From Strigops habroptila (taxonomy: Eukaryota; Chordata; Aves; Psittaciformes; Psittacidae), in the NCBI RefSeq assembly GCF_004027225.2, contig NC_044290.2, positions 5,906,906-5,970,905 on the forward strand: a DNA stretch of 64,000 nt, given 5' to 3'. How positions within the stretch are numbered: the first letter of the stretch is position 1; every line of letters starts with the position of its first letter. Below, one piece after another: positions 37,101 to 51,455 of this stretch. The position numbers were made by a program, and so were the translations under genes. A model generated the notes under the pieces. That model worked only from the letters and a program-made list of their open reading frames with translations, searched no databases and was not told the origin of the DNA.

Positions 37101-40100
37101 GCAATTCAGTTTCCTGTCATCTCCTACAGCAAACACTACAGTCACAGAAATAATCAAACCCAGCAACTGCATCTGGAAGTGTCTGCACTAACTGGCTTTT
37201 AAGTTCCTGTCGCTTTTTAAATGCTGATTTCTGTCAAGGAAGTTCATATGCATACTGCAAACATGGTGTAAACAGGCATTTCCCCTTGCAGCACGCATGG
37301 TAACCTTGAAGTGTTTTCTCTAGCTCTGAGGCTGGAAATCTCTCTTTTGTAAGACTGACCTTAAGAACAGCTGACTTCCTGACCAGAGGAATGTGCGTGT
37401 TGACTGTTGCTTTCCAAGTGCTACTTTCAACACCTATGAGTTGTGGGAGATCACTAAAGCCATTAGCAGCTCCATGTCCTGAAAAGACTTCAGCTGGGAG
37501 GGGGAGAGTTCTCCCTGAATGTTTTACCTACCTCTAAGTGGTATCTGTGCCCAAAAGAAGTCTTGCTGCTGCTAATCAAACTGCACGGGCTTCTTCAGTA
37601 TTTCTTTCCCATGTCTGTCTGATCTTAATTAACACTGCAGGCATCTGGAGTTTATGTTTCAAGTAGGAGGATGTGGTTTGCTAATAGAAGTAAACTGATC
37701 TGAGGGCTCTGCTGCTTCTCCTGGCATTTAATGAGCTCACATGGGGTCGGATGAGAGCCTGTGAGCAGTGGTAAGGCACGTAGAGATGGGAAGGGAGGAA
37801 GCAGAAGCAGGGCTGTGTTACTGGCCAGTAACTGGGGTGTTTGCTGTTGTAGCCGTGACTCAGATTACATTTCTGTAGATGTGTAAAATGAAATAAAAAT
37901 GACAGGCAAAGGTTTGAATGTTAAACTTCCACAGATGGTGCTTGAGAAGGAGTAGAAAGTGGAAACGGTGACTGTGGCAGATAGCTGAGAACCTTGATGG
38001 ATTAAGTTAATTTCTAGTGTTGATAGCTTCAGGTATCAGAGCTTAATGGAGCACAGAGTCTTGCTGAGCTGGCTGTGTCACTGCACTTGATGTTCCTGCT
38101 GTGTGAGATGGCAGGCATGAGCTGGTGAACATCCCACCTGTGGCACTTGTCTCTGGGCTGAATGAATACACCTCCAAGGAAAAACAGCTCACAGCATAAC
38201 CAGCCGCTTAATGGGTTCCCATCATTAAAACAAAATGGTTATTCTTTTGAATTTGGAAATGATTTTCTGTATGTAACTGAGGGTAAAACCCCAAGTAGGT
38301 GTCAGGTGGGGTGTGCATGTTTAATCATGCCTGTCTAGGGGAAGAAAACCTGTTCCTTTTTGCAGCAGAGTTCTTGCTGCTTGTTTGGAAGCTGTAGTTC
38401 CTTTCTGTGCATCAGCTTCCAATGGTTTGCAGTGTACTCAGGAGGAAGCTGTTTCAGAGATCATGCCCTTTCTGATGAGGGAAGAACGTCAACATTTCAT
38501 CTGATCCTGCTGCATTTACCACTTTAGTTATTAGGTTGGTGAACTTATCTATATCTTGATTATGTGGGAAGCACTAATGTGTACATCAGCTGGCCAAGTG
38601 AGCCTCTAAATGCTGTAGAAACTTCCCTCAAAGTCTGTGATAGTAATTCTTGTTTCTTTTGTGATTCAGTTAGCACTGTGTGCCTAATGAATGTGACCAG
38701 CTAAGGAGAACCAGCCAGCCCTCCATTGACTGTCACCAATGACTGACTCTACATGATACACAGGAAGGTGGAGTCTGGCATTTGGTGGACAGATCATCAC
38801 TGGGAGTGCTGCACAGTGCTTGGGCTGTGTGCTGAAGGTGCAGACAATGGAGCATTCAGCTCTGTGTGAGCAGTGGGTATGGCCTGAGTTGTTCTCAGCT
38901 TGCTGAGTAAGCAGGCAGTGGTACATATGAGCTGCAGGAGCTTCAAGCTTCATAGTAACAGTGCTGTTCGGATGTGGGTTAATGAATACAGCAGAGAATC
39001 TGTGTTGTAGGTTATTTCTGATTCATGGAGACTATGCTAAGCTGCTGGAGCACTTTGAGATTATTAGAAGCGTGGATCCAGGGGGTTCAGTGGACACAAG
39101 TGGGTTTTCAGTGTTTCTGATAAAATTCTGCATCAAAGATGCCACAGGATTGGAGGAAAACTGCTCCCATGGATAGGAAGGTAGCTAAAGAATAGGAGAC
39201 AAAGGGTAGGGCTTAGTGATTGCTTTTCATGTTGGAAAAACGAGCCATGGGAAGTGATGCTGGGGCCAGTGTTATTCAGAGCCTTCATCCGTGACCTGGA
39301 AAAGGTAATGAACAGTGAAGTCTCCAATTCTGTTGGTGACATTAGTTCTTTCGAGTAGGCAAATTGTGCTGATGGTGGGAAAATCTTACTGTCAGGACTC
39401 ACCTAAATAAGGCAGGTAGGTTAAAAGGTGGCAGGATAGTTTTTGTGTAAGTCAGTATAAAGTAATGCATTTTGGGGGGGGAGACCCACAACCTAAACGA
39501 TGCGAGGCTTGGGTTCAGCTCTGTGCAGCAGTTAACTCCCAGGATCTGCCTTGGGTTCTATTACTGAAGTTCTCTGACACTCTGAAATGTTGTCAAGGAG
39601 AGAATGGGGAACAAGACATTGTTTTGCCTCTGTAAACAAGGATATACCCACATCTTGAATCAGGGATGCAATTGTGGACATGTAAAGGCCAGAGTGGAGT
39701 GGAGGTAAGAAAGGGGCAGAGGAAGGTAAGGGGAAATGTAAAAGGATGCAGTAGCTGCCGTGTGAGGAGAGACTAAAATGGCTTCAGTTGGGAAAGAGAA
39801 TAGGATCAAGATACACTAAATCATGAAGGTGGTGATGAAGGTGAATCCTCCAAACCAAGAACTAGTGATTAGATGAAACTAAATGGGGTCTGTTAAATTA
39901 AGTTCATCTTCACAGAGCTGGTGGGGAAGCTCACTCCCTTCATCCCCCCAAGTATCAGGGGCTATTGGTGCTCATTTGGGCCTTTGGCTCATACCTCATT
40001 GTGTTAATCTATAAACCATGAGATGCTGAGGTATTTGCTGTGCTCCTTAAATGAATTGTCAATGAAGCAAATCCATTAGTTCTTTCCTCCAGTATCTAAA

Positions 40101-40850
40101 GTGCTTCCTATGAAGAATTCCTTCTGTGTCCTGTCTTCACTTGTGGTTGTTTGGAAGTATTTAGATAGATTAAACTATCATGTGCTTCCCAGGGAGGGTA
40201 CACGCGGAGCCTCCCCATGCATGGCTGTTCCCTGTTCTGTCTGTGTGAAGCTTCAGAAGTGTGTGGCAGATACTCTTCCCTCTAGTTCACAAAATTGGGA
40301 ATGTAGTTTGAGCTCTTGCTTCCAAGTCCTGCTGCTTCTGTGACTTGGTTTCCAGCACCTGCTCAGACTTGAGTTACAATTGGCACAGTCATACGCTGAC
40401 TAATAATATGGACAAGATTTAAGACTTAAGCTGCTTGTCTTTAAAATATATATATATGAAAAATTGATGGGGTCTGCTAATAGCAGCTGAGTGAATGTGG
40501 CTCTTGAATGCCTGAAGCTGAACCTTAAAGCATTAGAGTTCACCTGAAACACTTCAGAGGGCTGCAGTCTGTCCTGCCAGCAGGTTATAGCAGCGCTCTG
40601 TGCGTCAGCCTGAAGAAGACTTACAGGAGTTGACCTTCTGTCTAAGCCAATGAAACGTGTGGTTTCATCATCCACATCAGACACTTTAAAAGCTTCTTTT
40701 CTTCTAGAAATCACTGAGGCTGATGTAGAAGCTGCCCCAGGTCAGAATGAAGAGAAATCCCTGCCTGCTGCACCTGTTCCTAGCCCAGTAGCACCAGCAC
40801 CATCCAGGAGAAATCCACCCGGTGGCAAGTCCAGCCTAGTCCTCGGTTAA
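31134..40850 (+). CDS. JPT1: Jupiter microtubule-associated homolog 1 (HN1), complete, 5 coding exons, 155 residues
   Basis: JPT1 (HN1) is a small, mostly disordered protein linked to microtubules, proliferation and developing or regenerating neurons. Coding exons are 31134-31189, 33996-34138, 34721-34818, 36694-36721 and 40708-40850. They sum to 468 bases with matching phases and GT-AG borders. The protein starts [12 protein letters not shown] (human MTTTTTFKGVDP). Exon 2 carries the family core [18 protein letters not shown] and [14 protein letters not shown]. Exon 3 has [13 protein letters not shown]. The C terminus is [20 protein letters not shown] followed by GKSSLVLG, as in human. Exon 3 and the short fourth exon (28 bases, Gly-rich) are the least conserved parts. 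Human JPT1 has 154 residues. The last intron is long (about 4 kb) and holds an old CR1. The start is fixed by CpG island, TATA box and homology (GCCATGA context). Confidence 0.97.
39050..40010 (+). repeat. Old CR1-type LINE fragment in the last JPT1 intron
   Basis: The sequence aligns by eye with amniote CR1 (L3-like) consensus text I remember. It runs from the reverse transcriptase region (around 39070-39180) to 'GCCAGTGTTATTCAGAGCC' with 'GACCTGGAAAAGGTAATGAA' (39266-39314), 'AAAGTAATGCATTTTGGGG' near 39460, 'CCCACATCTTGAAT' near 39647 and 'TGAGGAGAGACTAAAATGGC' near 39763. It is 5' truncated, heavily diverged and sense to JPT1. The divergence implies great age, well before the younger CR1 copies in this window. 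Ends are approximate. Confidence 0.75.
40445..40457. repeat. (AT)n microsatellite
   Basis: A short run of alternating AT in the last JPT1 intron. Confidence 0.7.
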
Positions 40851-41705
40851 ACCTTTCCCTTCCCAACTGTTCTGAACTCGTGTCTTGTTTCTTCCCCCCC
40901 CCCATGCTTGTGAACTGCACAACTTGAGCCTGACTGTACATCTCCGATTTCTTTCATTAAAAAGAAGCACTTTATGTACTCCCATCTTTCGTTGAGATCA
41001 AGGGTTGGTTCTTTTTTTTTGGTCCTCCCCACTTCTGTCCTGTGTTTTCCCCTCCCCAGATCTACTGGAAGTGACATGAGTGTTTTCTAGTGATAGACTC
41101 GAGGGAAAGCTTTATGAAGTATCGTCATTGTAACTCAAAGGAGAGTAGATTGGTTCTAAGTGTGCTTAGAGGGTTTTTGTACTGAGGTTTTTTTAGAACC
41201 CCTTTAGCTTTACAAGGGTCTAGAATCCTGGTTGAAGAGGCCAGCAAACAATCAGCAAGAGCAGTCCCTTCCTCCACATGCAGGATTTGGGGACCTAAAA
41301 GGCTTCATTGACTGCATGTGGTAAATGCCTTGAGCCCTGCTGTGCCATATGAATCCTAAAGTGGTTAGTGTACACCATGCTGCCTTTAAAATACAATATA
41401 GAATCAAAACCTCTTGATACTGGACTACTATGAAGCAGGGTATGTGCCAAATAGGGCTGATGAGCAGAGCCGCCTGGCCTGATGCTAGGAGGGGAATTAT
41501 TCAGACTTTATTCAGTAAAGGTGGAGTGGATCATAGAAATACAAGTGACAGGGCATTTTTTTTACAACTGACTCAATGCTGTGCATGATCATGCTGGTGC
41601 TTGACCATGAGGTGAAAAAAATCTCATCCTTTAAAGTGTGTGTTGTAATTTCACAAAGCTGGACTGTTGCTTAAAAGTAAATAATATAGAAATTTTGAAG
41701 CAGTG
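40851..41705 (+). other. JPT1: JPT1 3' UTR with candidate polyadenylation signals
   Basis: No canonical AATAAA is seen close to the stop. ATTAAA at 40956-40961 is a candidate proximal signal. The string AGTAAATAATATAGAA near 41677-41692 contains the weak variant AATATA and is followed by a GT-rich TGTGTGGGTTTT element, so it is a candidate distal signal near 41705. Confidence 0.45.
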
Positions 41706-42648
41706 TTTCCTGTGTGGGTTTTATTTCACGGGTTTGCTCTGTTCTCAGCTGGCCTTGGCTCAGCCTCCGACAGAGGCGGGATGCAGCAGAGGAGGAGACC
41801 TTGTGTACCTGGTTTGAAGTCGCTGTCCGGAGTCATCTTCCCTTCAAGTGTCTGATTTGCCTCTTTATTGTCTAGATCAGAGAGTGTGTGATATGGTGGG
41901 ATCTCTATAACCTGCTCTATCTAAAATACCCAAGAAAACAGAGGCAAGTTTATTCTCCTCACAAAAATGAGACCCTAACAAGGGAGGGGAGACCAACCCA
42001 TGGAGGTCTCTGTTGTCCTGGAGGGGATCTGCTGCATGGTAAGCCCAAAGCAGTGGATCTGCACAGAACTAGTGTAACTGCTGGTGCCTTTTCCACCCTC
42101 CTCCTGGAAGAACCAGTGCTTAAAAACACCCTGTTTCCGAACCAGTTGTTGGGAAGCCCTAGCCTTGGGTGCTTAACCTATAAAACCGGATTTGCTCTAA
42201 CGTGCTCCTCCCCTCCTACATCTGGGGGTGCTGTTGCTCGTGGCTGGTAAATGCGCTGTGGCTCCCGCATGTAAATCGTGCCCACTTTGTTTTCTGCCCT
42301 TGGAGGAGGAAAATAATCAAATCCCGTTTCCTCTGCGAGCCCCACAACCGGTGCAACTTGTTAATGCTCCTTTTACGGTTGCTGGGACTTCAGCTGAGCG
42401 GAGCTGCCCTTCCATCCGCTGCCCTCTTTGTCTCGGTTGGAGCGTGGTAATGGTGCCGAGATGCCTGGAGCGGCTCTGGCTGTTGTTTTTACCCTTAAGC
42501 AAGTACCCCCAGACACTGGTAGAAGCCACCCGTGTGCGGGGCGAGGGGCTGCCCCCGATCCGCGCCTTCCCCGCCCATGCTCATGCATATTCAGGCCGTG
42601 CCTCCCGCACGGCTCTCGCTGGTGCCGCTGCTCCCGGCGCAGGGCGGC

Positions 42649-46960
<4,312 letters not shown>

Positions 46961-47218
46961 TGCACAAAGGGGATGCTCTTCCCACTGGCAGGGAATAATC
47001 CCATTCCCAGGAGGCAGTGAGCACTCTCATCCAGGCAGAAGCACTTTGGGAGTAGTTATAACAAGACATAAGCTGACCTTGTTAGACACGCTGCAGAGCT
47101 GATGCTGCTCCATGCGTCTGGAAGATTGCTCTGCAGTTAGTTATGTCTGTAGAGTTTGGGATGTTTGCTTCTGGTGAAGAGAAACGATAAAATACAAGCA
47201 GTTGTGGGTTGTATTTAT

Positions 47219-47232
47219 GTGTGTGTGTGTGT
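47219..47232 (+). repeat. (GT)n microsatellite downstream of NT5C
   Basis: Seven GT units followed by a T run. It lies about 260 bases past the NT5C stop and so probably in the NT5C 3' UTR or just beyond it. Confidence 0.7.
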
Positions 47233-47624
47233 TTTTAACCTCAGTCCTGTTTGTTTTGTGCTGACTGGGGGTGGAAGGGAAGAAAAAAAGAGGAAGTAAA
47301 GCTCTGAAACTAGAGCAGACGCAGCGAGGGTGTCTGTCAGGGAACACCGTGTGCAACAGCCAAACCCTGTTGGTGTTACGTATTTGGCCACCCTGGCTTT
47401 TGGGTTACCTTTTGCATCATTGGCTGACGAAGAGAGGACAGGAAGCTGGCTTCCATTTCTGGCCCATGTGCGTGAGTAAGAGTGGGCGAAGGCTGGGCTG
47501 CAAGTGCTGGAGAGAAATATTTATGAGCTTATACCAAACTGTTTACACAGCATTTAAGTTAATGTTTTATTAAGAGAAGGTTTTACAAGACAGCTGTTCC
47601 CATGAGCCAGGCTGCCGTGAGCCC

Positions 47625-47728
47625 TTTATTTAACATTCACCTTTCTCACCAGTGGTAATGAAAGAAAAACAGCTTTTCACTTCCCCATTTATAGGATAGC
47701 TGCAACCTGCCCTGTGCAGTGATTTATT
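47625..47728 (-). terminator. ARMC7: Candidate ARMC7 polyadenylation signals
   Basis: TTTATT on the plus strand at 47625-47630 and at 47723-47728 gives AATAAA on the minus strand. These lie 650-750 bases past the ARMC7 stop. Either could end the transcript. Confidence 0.45.
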
Positions 47729-48217
47729 AGCCTGTGCCACGATGACAGGATGGCATAGTTGGTACTAAAGAGGTGCACTAAGGCTGCAAACTGCCAGGGC
47801 AGGGAAACACCTTATTTTTTCTGCAGAAGCAATAATGTTTATGAGACATTTCAAAGTCCTTTGAATTGACACTGAAGAGCTGCAGCAACACCAGCCAGGA
47901 ACCAGGGTGGGATATAAGCTGCCCAGTAACTCATTGCTGGGAAGGGTTATTGGTGCAGGCTGGGTGCTGGGCTGCACGTGGCACCCTGCTCTCCAATGGC
48001 CATGACCTGTTCTATTTTAAATATCTGCTTTCAGTTTCAGCTGTGTGCTTGGCCTGACTTGACAGGGCAGTGCTATACATCCTCTTTAGTAACTAAACCC
48101 AGTGCTGGTGTGATTAATTTCCCTCTTTAAGGTTGTTCCTGGCACCACTATTGACCTGCTGAGCAGAAAGCGGAGGCCTGGGAAAACAGAGGGAGATCTC
48201 CCTCTTTTTTCCCTAGG

Positions 48218-48356
48218 AAAGTGGTGGAATCACCCTCAAAAACCATACAGATGAGGCCCTCAGTGCCATGGCTTAGTGGTGGCCTTGGCAGTGCTGGGGA
48301 ATGGTTGGACTGGATGATTTTAAAGGTCTTTTCCAACCTGGCTGATTCTCTGATCT
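48218..48356 (+). repeat. CR1 LINE 3' end next to the ARMC7 stop
   Basis: 'AAAGTGGTGGAATCACCCTC', 'TTAGTGGTGGCCTTGGCAGT', 'GGTTGGACTGGATGATTTTA' and 'AGGTCTTTTCCAACCTGG' form the typical tail of an avian CR1 on the plus strand. It ends about 20 bases from the ARMC7 stop codon, so the ARMC7 3' UTR runs through it in antisense. Confidence 0.85.
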
Positions 48357-48373
48357 GCACTATCCTGCCAGGA

Positions 48374-49923
48374 TCAGTCCCTGGGGAGAGGAATCCCCAC
48401 GGCAGTGTGTTTGCTCAGGCTCCTGGCCTCCTCCACCTGCAGCGGGGTGCAGTAATCCTCCAGGAAGATGGTTGCCAGGTTGCTCAGCCTTCTGCTGGCC
48501 GAGAGGGAGAAGCGGAGCATGCACTCCACCACGGGCAGCGCCGTGGTCTGCGGCCGCGACTGCGGCGTCGTCAGGTACATCAGCGTTGTGACCGCCGACA
48601 TGACGGTCTCCTCGTTGGAGCTAGAGAGGCAGTTGATGATGGGCTCTACCCCGTTTGCCTCCAGGATGTAGTCTTTGTTCTTTTTATCCAGGCACAGGTT
48701 ACAAAGACCCCCTGGAACAGCAAGAGAAAACATCTGATGCGTGCAAGAGAAGCTCTTCACCCCCTCAGCTTTTTCATGCTAAGATTCAAAGTCACAGCTG
48801 AGCCCTTTCTTCTAACACAGAAATAAGCATCTGGGATGTTTGGATGGAAAATTCTTAACGGGTCCTTGGCAAGGTTTTCCACCACAACATTCCTTCTCCT
48901 TTATGTCATTAGAGGGCACTGTTACTGCTGGACATAACCTCTTCCACAGAATTCCAGGATCCCTTAACCCTAACAGAGGCTAAAGCCAGCAGTTCATTGC
49001 AGGTGTTAGAGGAAAACAGAGAATGGAGCCAACAGCACAAGCCAAGAGGTGCGGCATGCTTGAACTTGACACTTTAAGACGCAGCCATGTCCTGGTGTAG
49101 CTCAGCCACAAACCATAAAATCAAATATATTTATTGTCAGCTCATGGCATCACTCACAATTAGGATCTGGCCCCTTAACTTATCTTTGGATCATGTTGAA
49201 TCACCATAAGGCAGTTCCTCAGAGGGCTTATTAAAAGACTTCAAGTAAGTATTCCAGAAGCTATTCTGGAATTTGGTTGCCAATTCTACTATTGATTGTC
49301 AATAGCAGAATGAGAGCATTGCACATTACACATGTGCATTATGTATTTTATGCATTAACGTCTGCTTCTCTATAGGTAATTTCATCAAAACCTCATTCAG
49401 TTTGAGTTTGGGGATAAAGAATCCTTCTTGCAGCACAGCAGCTCTATGAGGATGAAGGGGAGATGCCTCCCATCTCTCCCCTTCCTCTCTCCCCACCAAA
49501 CGAGGCTGTACCAGCACAGCGTGGTGCTGTCCATGCAGCTGTGTGCCCCTTGGAGGGACATGAACCCCCAAACCACACATCAGCCCCACTGTCCCCTGCG
49601 CTTTCAGCCCCTTTCCATGGTGCCGGGCGCGTTCCTTACCAATGGCGAACTCCACGAGGGTGTCGCTGCGCTCGGTGAGCATGTCGAGGAACAGGTCCAG
49701 CACCTGGAGCTGCCGGAGGTGCTCGTAGTTCCGCGGGTCATAGGCGAAGTTGGCCAGGTTGGCCAGCACCTGCTCCTTGGCCTCTGCAACAGAGAAGCGC
49801 CGCTGAGCGCGGAGCAGCCCCGCACGGGCGCCGCGGTCCGCCCGCGGCCGCGGTACCTGCGCTGTCCGTCGCCTGGAACTCGGTGACCAGGGCCTGCAGG
49901 TACTCCAGCCGGCCCAGCTCCAT
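48374..49923 (-). CDS. ARMC7: Armadillo repeat-containing protein ARMC7, complete, 3 coding exons, 182 residues
   Basis: ARMC7 is a small armadillo-repeat protein with no well-defined molecular role. Coding exons in transcript order are 49857-49923, 49640-49783 and 48374-48711, totalling 549 bases in phase with GT-AG borders. The translation starts [17 protein letters not shown]. The ARM-type helical core includes [67 protein letters not shown] and [20 protein letters not shown], and it ends AVGIPLPRD. It follows human ARMC7 closely but is shorter at both ends. The human protein has 198 residues and starts MAQKPKVDPHVGRLGYLQAL. No better upstream ATG with homology was seen. The promoter is a CpG island with a YY1 motif, bordered by a long pyrimidine tract. 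A CR1 tail lies immediately past the stop. Confidence 0.95.
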
Positions 49924-50097
49924 CCGCGCCGTGCCCCGGGCTCAGCAGCGCACGGTGCCGGTGACAGCCCCGCGGGCGGGGCGTGCTCAGGCCCGGGCTG
50001 CCCCGCAGCGTGGAGCGGGGCCAGCGGTAGCGGGGCCGCCTCATCACCGGATCAGGCACGGCGCGACCGCCGCCATCTTGGGGGCGTGGCGCGGCGG
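49630..50097 (-). promoter_or_regulatory. ARMC7: CpG island promoter of ARMC7
   Basis: GC-rich sequence covers coding exons 1 and 2 and about 170 bases upstream of the ATG (49921-49923). It stops abruptly at the pyrimidine tract that begins near 50098. Confidence 0.7.
50069..50080 (-). promoter_or_regulatory. ARMC7: YY1-type element at the ARMC7 start region
   Basis: CAAGATGGCGGC on the minus strand is a textbook YY1 site. In CpG island promoters such sites often sit just downstream of the transcription start in sense orientation. Here it is in the ARMC7 sense, about 150 bases before the ATG, so transcription probably starts close to 50085. Confidence 0.65.
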
Positions 50098-50616
50098 CTC
50101 CTCCTCCTCCTTCCTCTTTCCCTTCGTTTCCTTCTTTTCCTTTTCTCTTGCCTTTCTCTTTCTCTTCTCTTCCCTTTTTCCTTCCCTTTTTCTTCCCCTT
50201 TTCCTTTTCCTTTTCCCTTTTCCTTTCCCTTTTCCTTTTCCTTCCCCTTCCCCTTTCCCCCTTTATTCCTTCTCCCCCTTTTCCCCTTTCGTTTTCCTTC
50301 TTTTCCCCCTTTATTCCCTTTTTCCACTTTTTCTACTTTTTTCCTCCTTTTCCTCTTTTTTCCCCTTCCCCCCTTTATTTCTTTTTTCCTCTCTTCCCCC
50401 TTTATTCCCTTTCTCCCTCTTTTCCCCTTTCCCTTTTCCCCCCCTTTCGCCCTTTATTTCTTTTCCCCTCTCTTCCCCCTTTATTCCCTTTTCCCCTCTT
50501 TTTCCCCCTTTTACAGCTTTTTTCCTTTCCCCCCCCTTTTTTTCCCCCCGTTCTTTCCCCTTTCCCTTTTTAACCCTTTCCCTTTCCTTCTTCTCTTTCC
50601 ATCCTCTCTTTCCCTG
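50098..50616. repeat. 0.5-kb polypyrimidine/polypurine tract
   Basis: About 520 bases consist almost only of C and T on the plus strand, in short mixed blocks such as CCTTTTCC and TTTATTCCC, with only scattered A and G. It is not a simple tandem repeat of one unit but a family of CnTn units with mirror symmetry. Open frames rich in Phe, Pro, Leu and Ser (or Lys, Gly, Glu on the other strand) are artefacts of this composition. Confidence 0.9.
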
Positions 50617-51404
50617 TGGACCGTGTAACCTGTTAACAACTACCACAAACAAGTGTGTGTCGAGGTTCTCGGCTCTTCTGTCTCAGAGTACAGCAGAACT
50701 CTGCTATTTAAACACTTTGCTTTAAACCCTCACTCACTGCTATGTACTCACTAAACTTCCATGTGGGATAAACTAAAGGGAAAGAAATGGGAAGCCAAGG
50801 AGTGAATGAAACCAGCAGCAGGTAACTCCATCCTGGTTGTGGAGTGCTCTGGTTTAAGCACAAAGCAGAGTAATCACCCCATTCTGAACCAGCCCAGTGC
50901 CTGTGAAACCACCGTGATTACAGGCACTGCAAGTGGATTCAGTTGTGGTTCATGTCATTTAAATATGTAAGGTAAAGGTACGTAAACTCAGCAGAAATTG
51001 GTGCTTCTTTTATTGGAGCAATTAAGCATATGAAGTTTCTTCTGTAGATAAGGAAGGGAACAGGCTGTCTTTTGTGTTATCTCAAGTACAGCTGATTTTC
51101 AGGTAAAGCAAATTGAGGATGAACTGATGCACTGATTATGTGGCACGGGTGGCAAGTGTGTTGGGCTGCTAATCATCTACTACACAGCTGGGTGTAGTAA
51201 CCTACCTGCCCATGACCACATTAAATAGAAGAATGAGCAAAGAAACTACACTGAGTGCAGGAATGCTAAAGCTTTTAACATTGCAGTGCTGTGGGAAGGC
51301 AGAGAATGTGAAAGGGAAGGTGTTTATTTACAACTGATATAAAGATTAAAGCCAGGCCTGTGCTAGCAGCTTCAACTCTTCTTAGAATTATTAGCTGAAG
51401 TTGG

Positions 51405-51455
51405 TGTATATATATCTATGTGTGTATATTTGTGTGTATATGTGTGTACATACAT
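51405..51455. repeat. (TG/TA)n microsatellite
   Basis: Alternating TATATATA, TGTGTG and TGTGTACATA units, an imperfect purine-pyrimidine alternation of about 50 bases. Confidence 0.75.

Noticed and set aside
39050-40010. Considered as an LTR retroelement or a gene remnant
   Set aside because: The landmarks match a CR1-type LINE, and no long terminal repeats are seen.
49883-50725. 280-codon Phe/Pro/Leu/Ser-rich frame resembling a membrane protein
   Set aside because: It is a translation of the polypyrimidine tract, and the other phases give the same kind of sequence.
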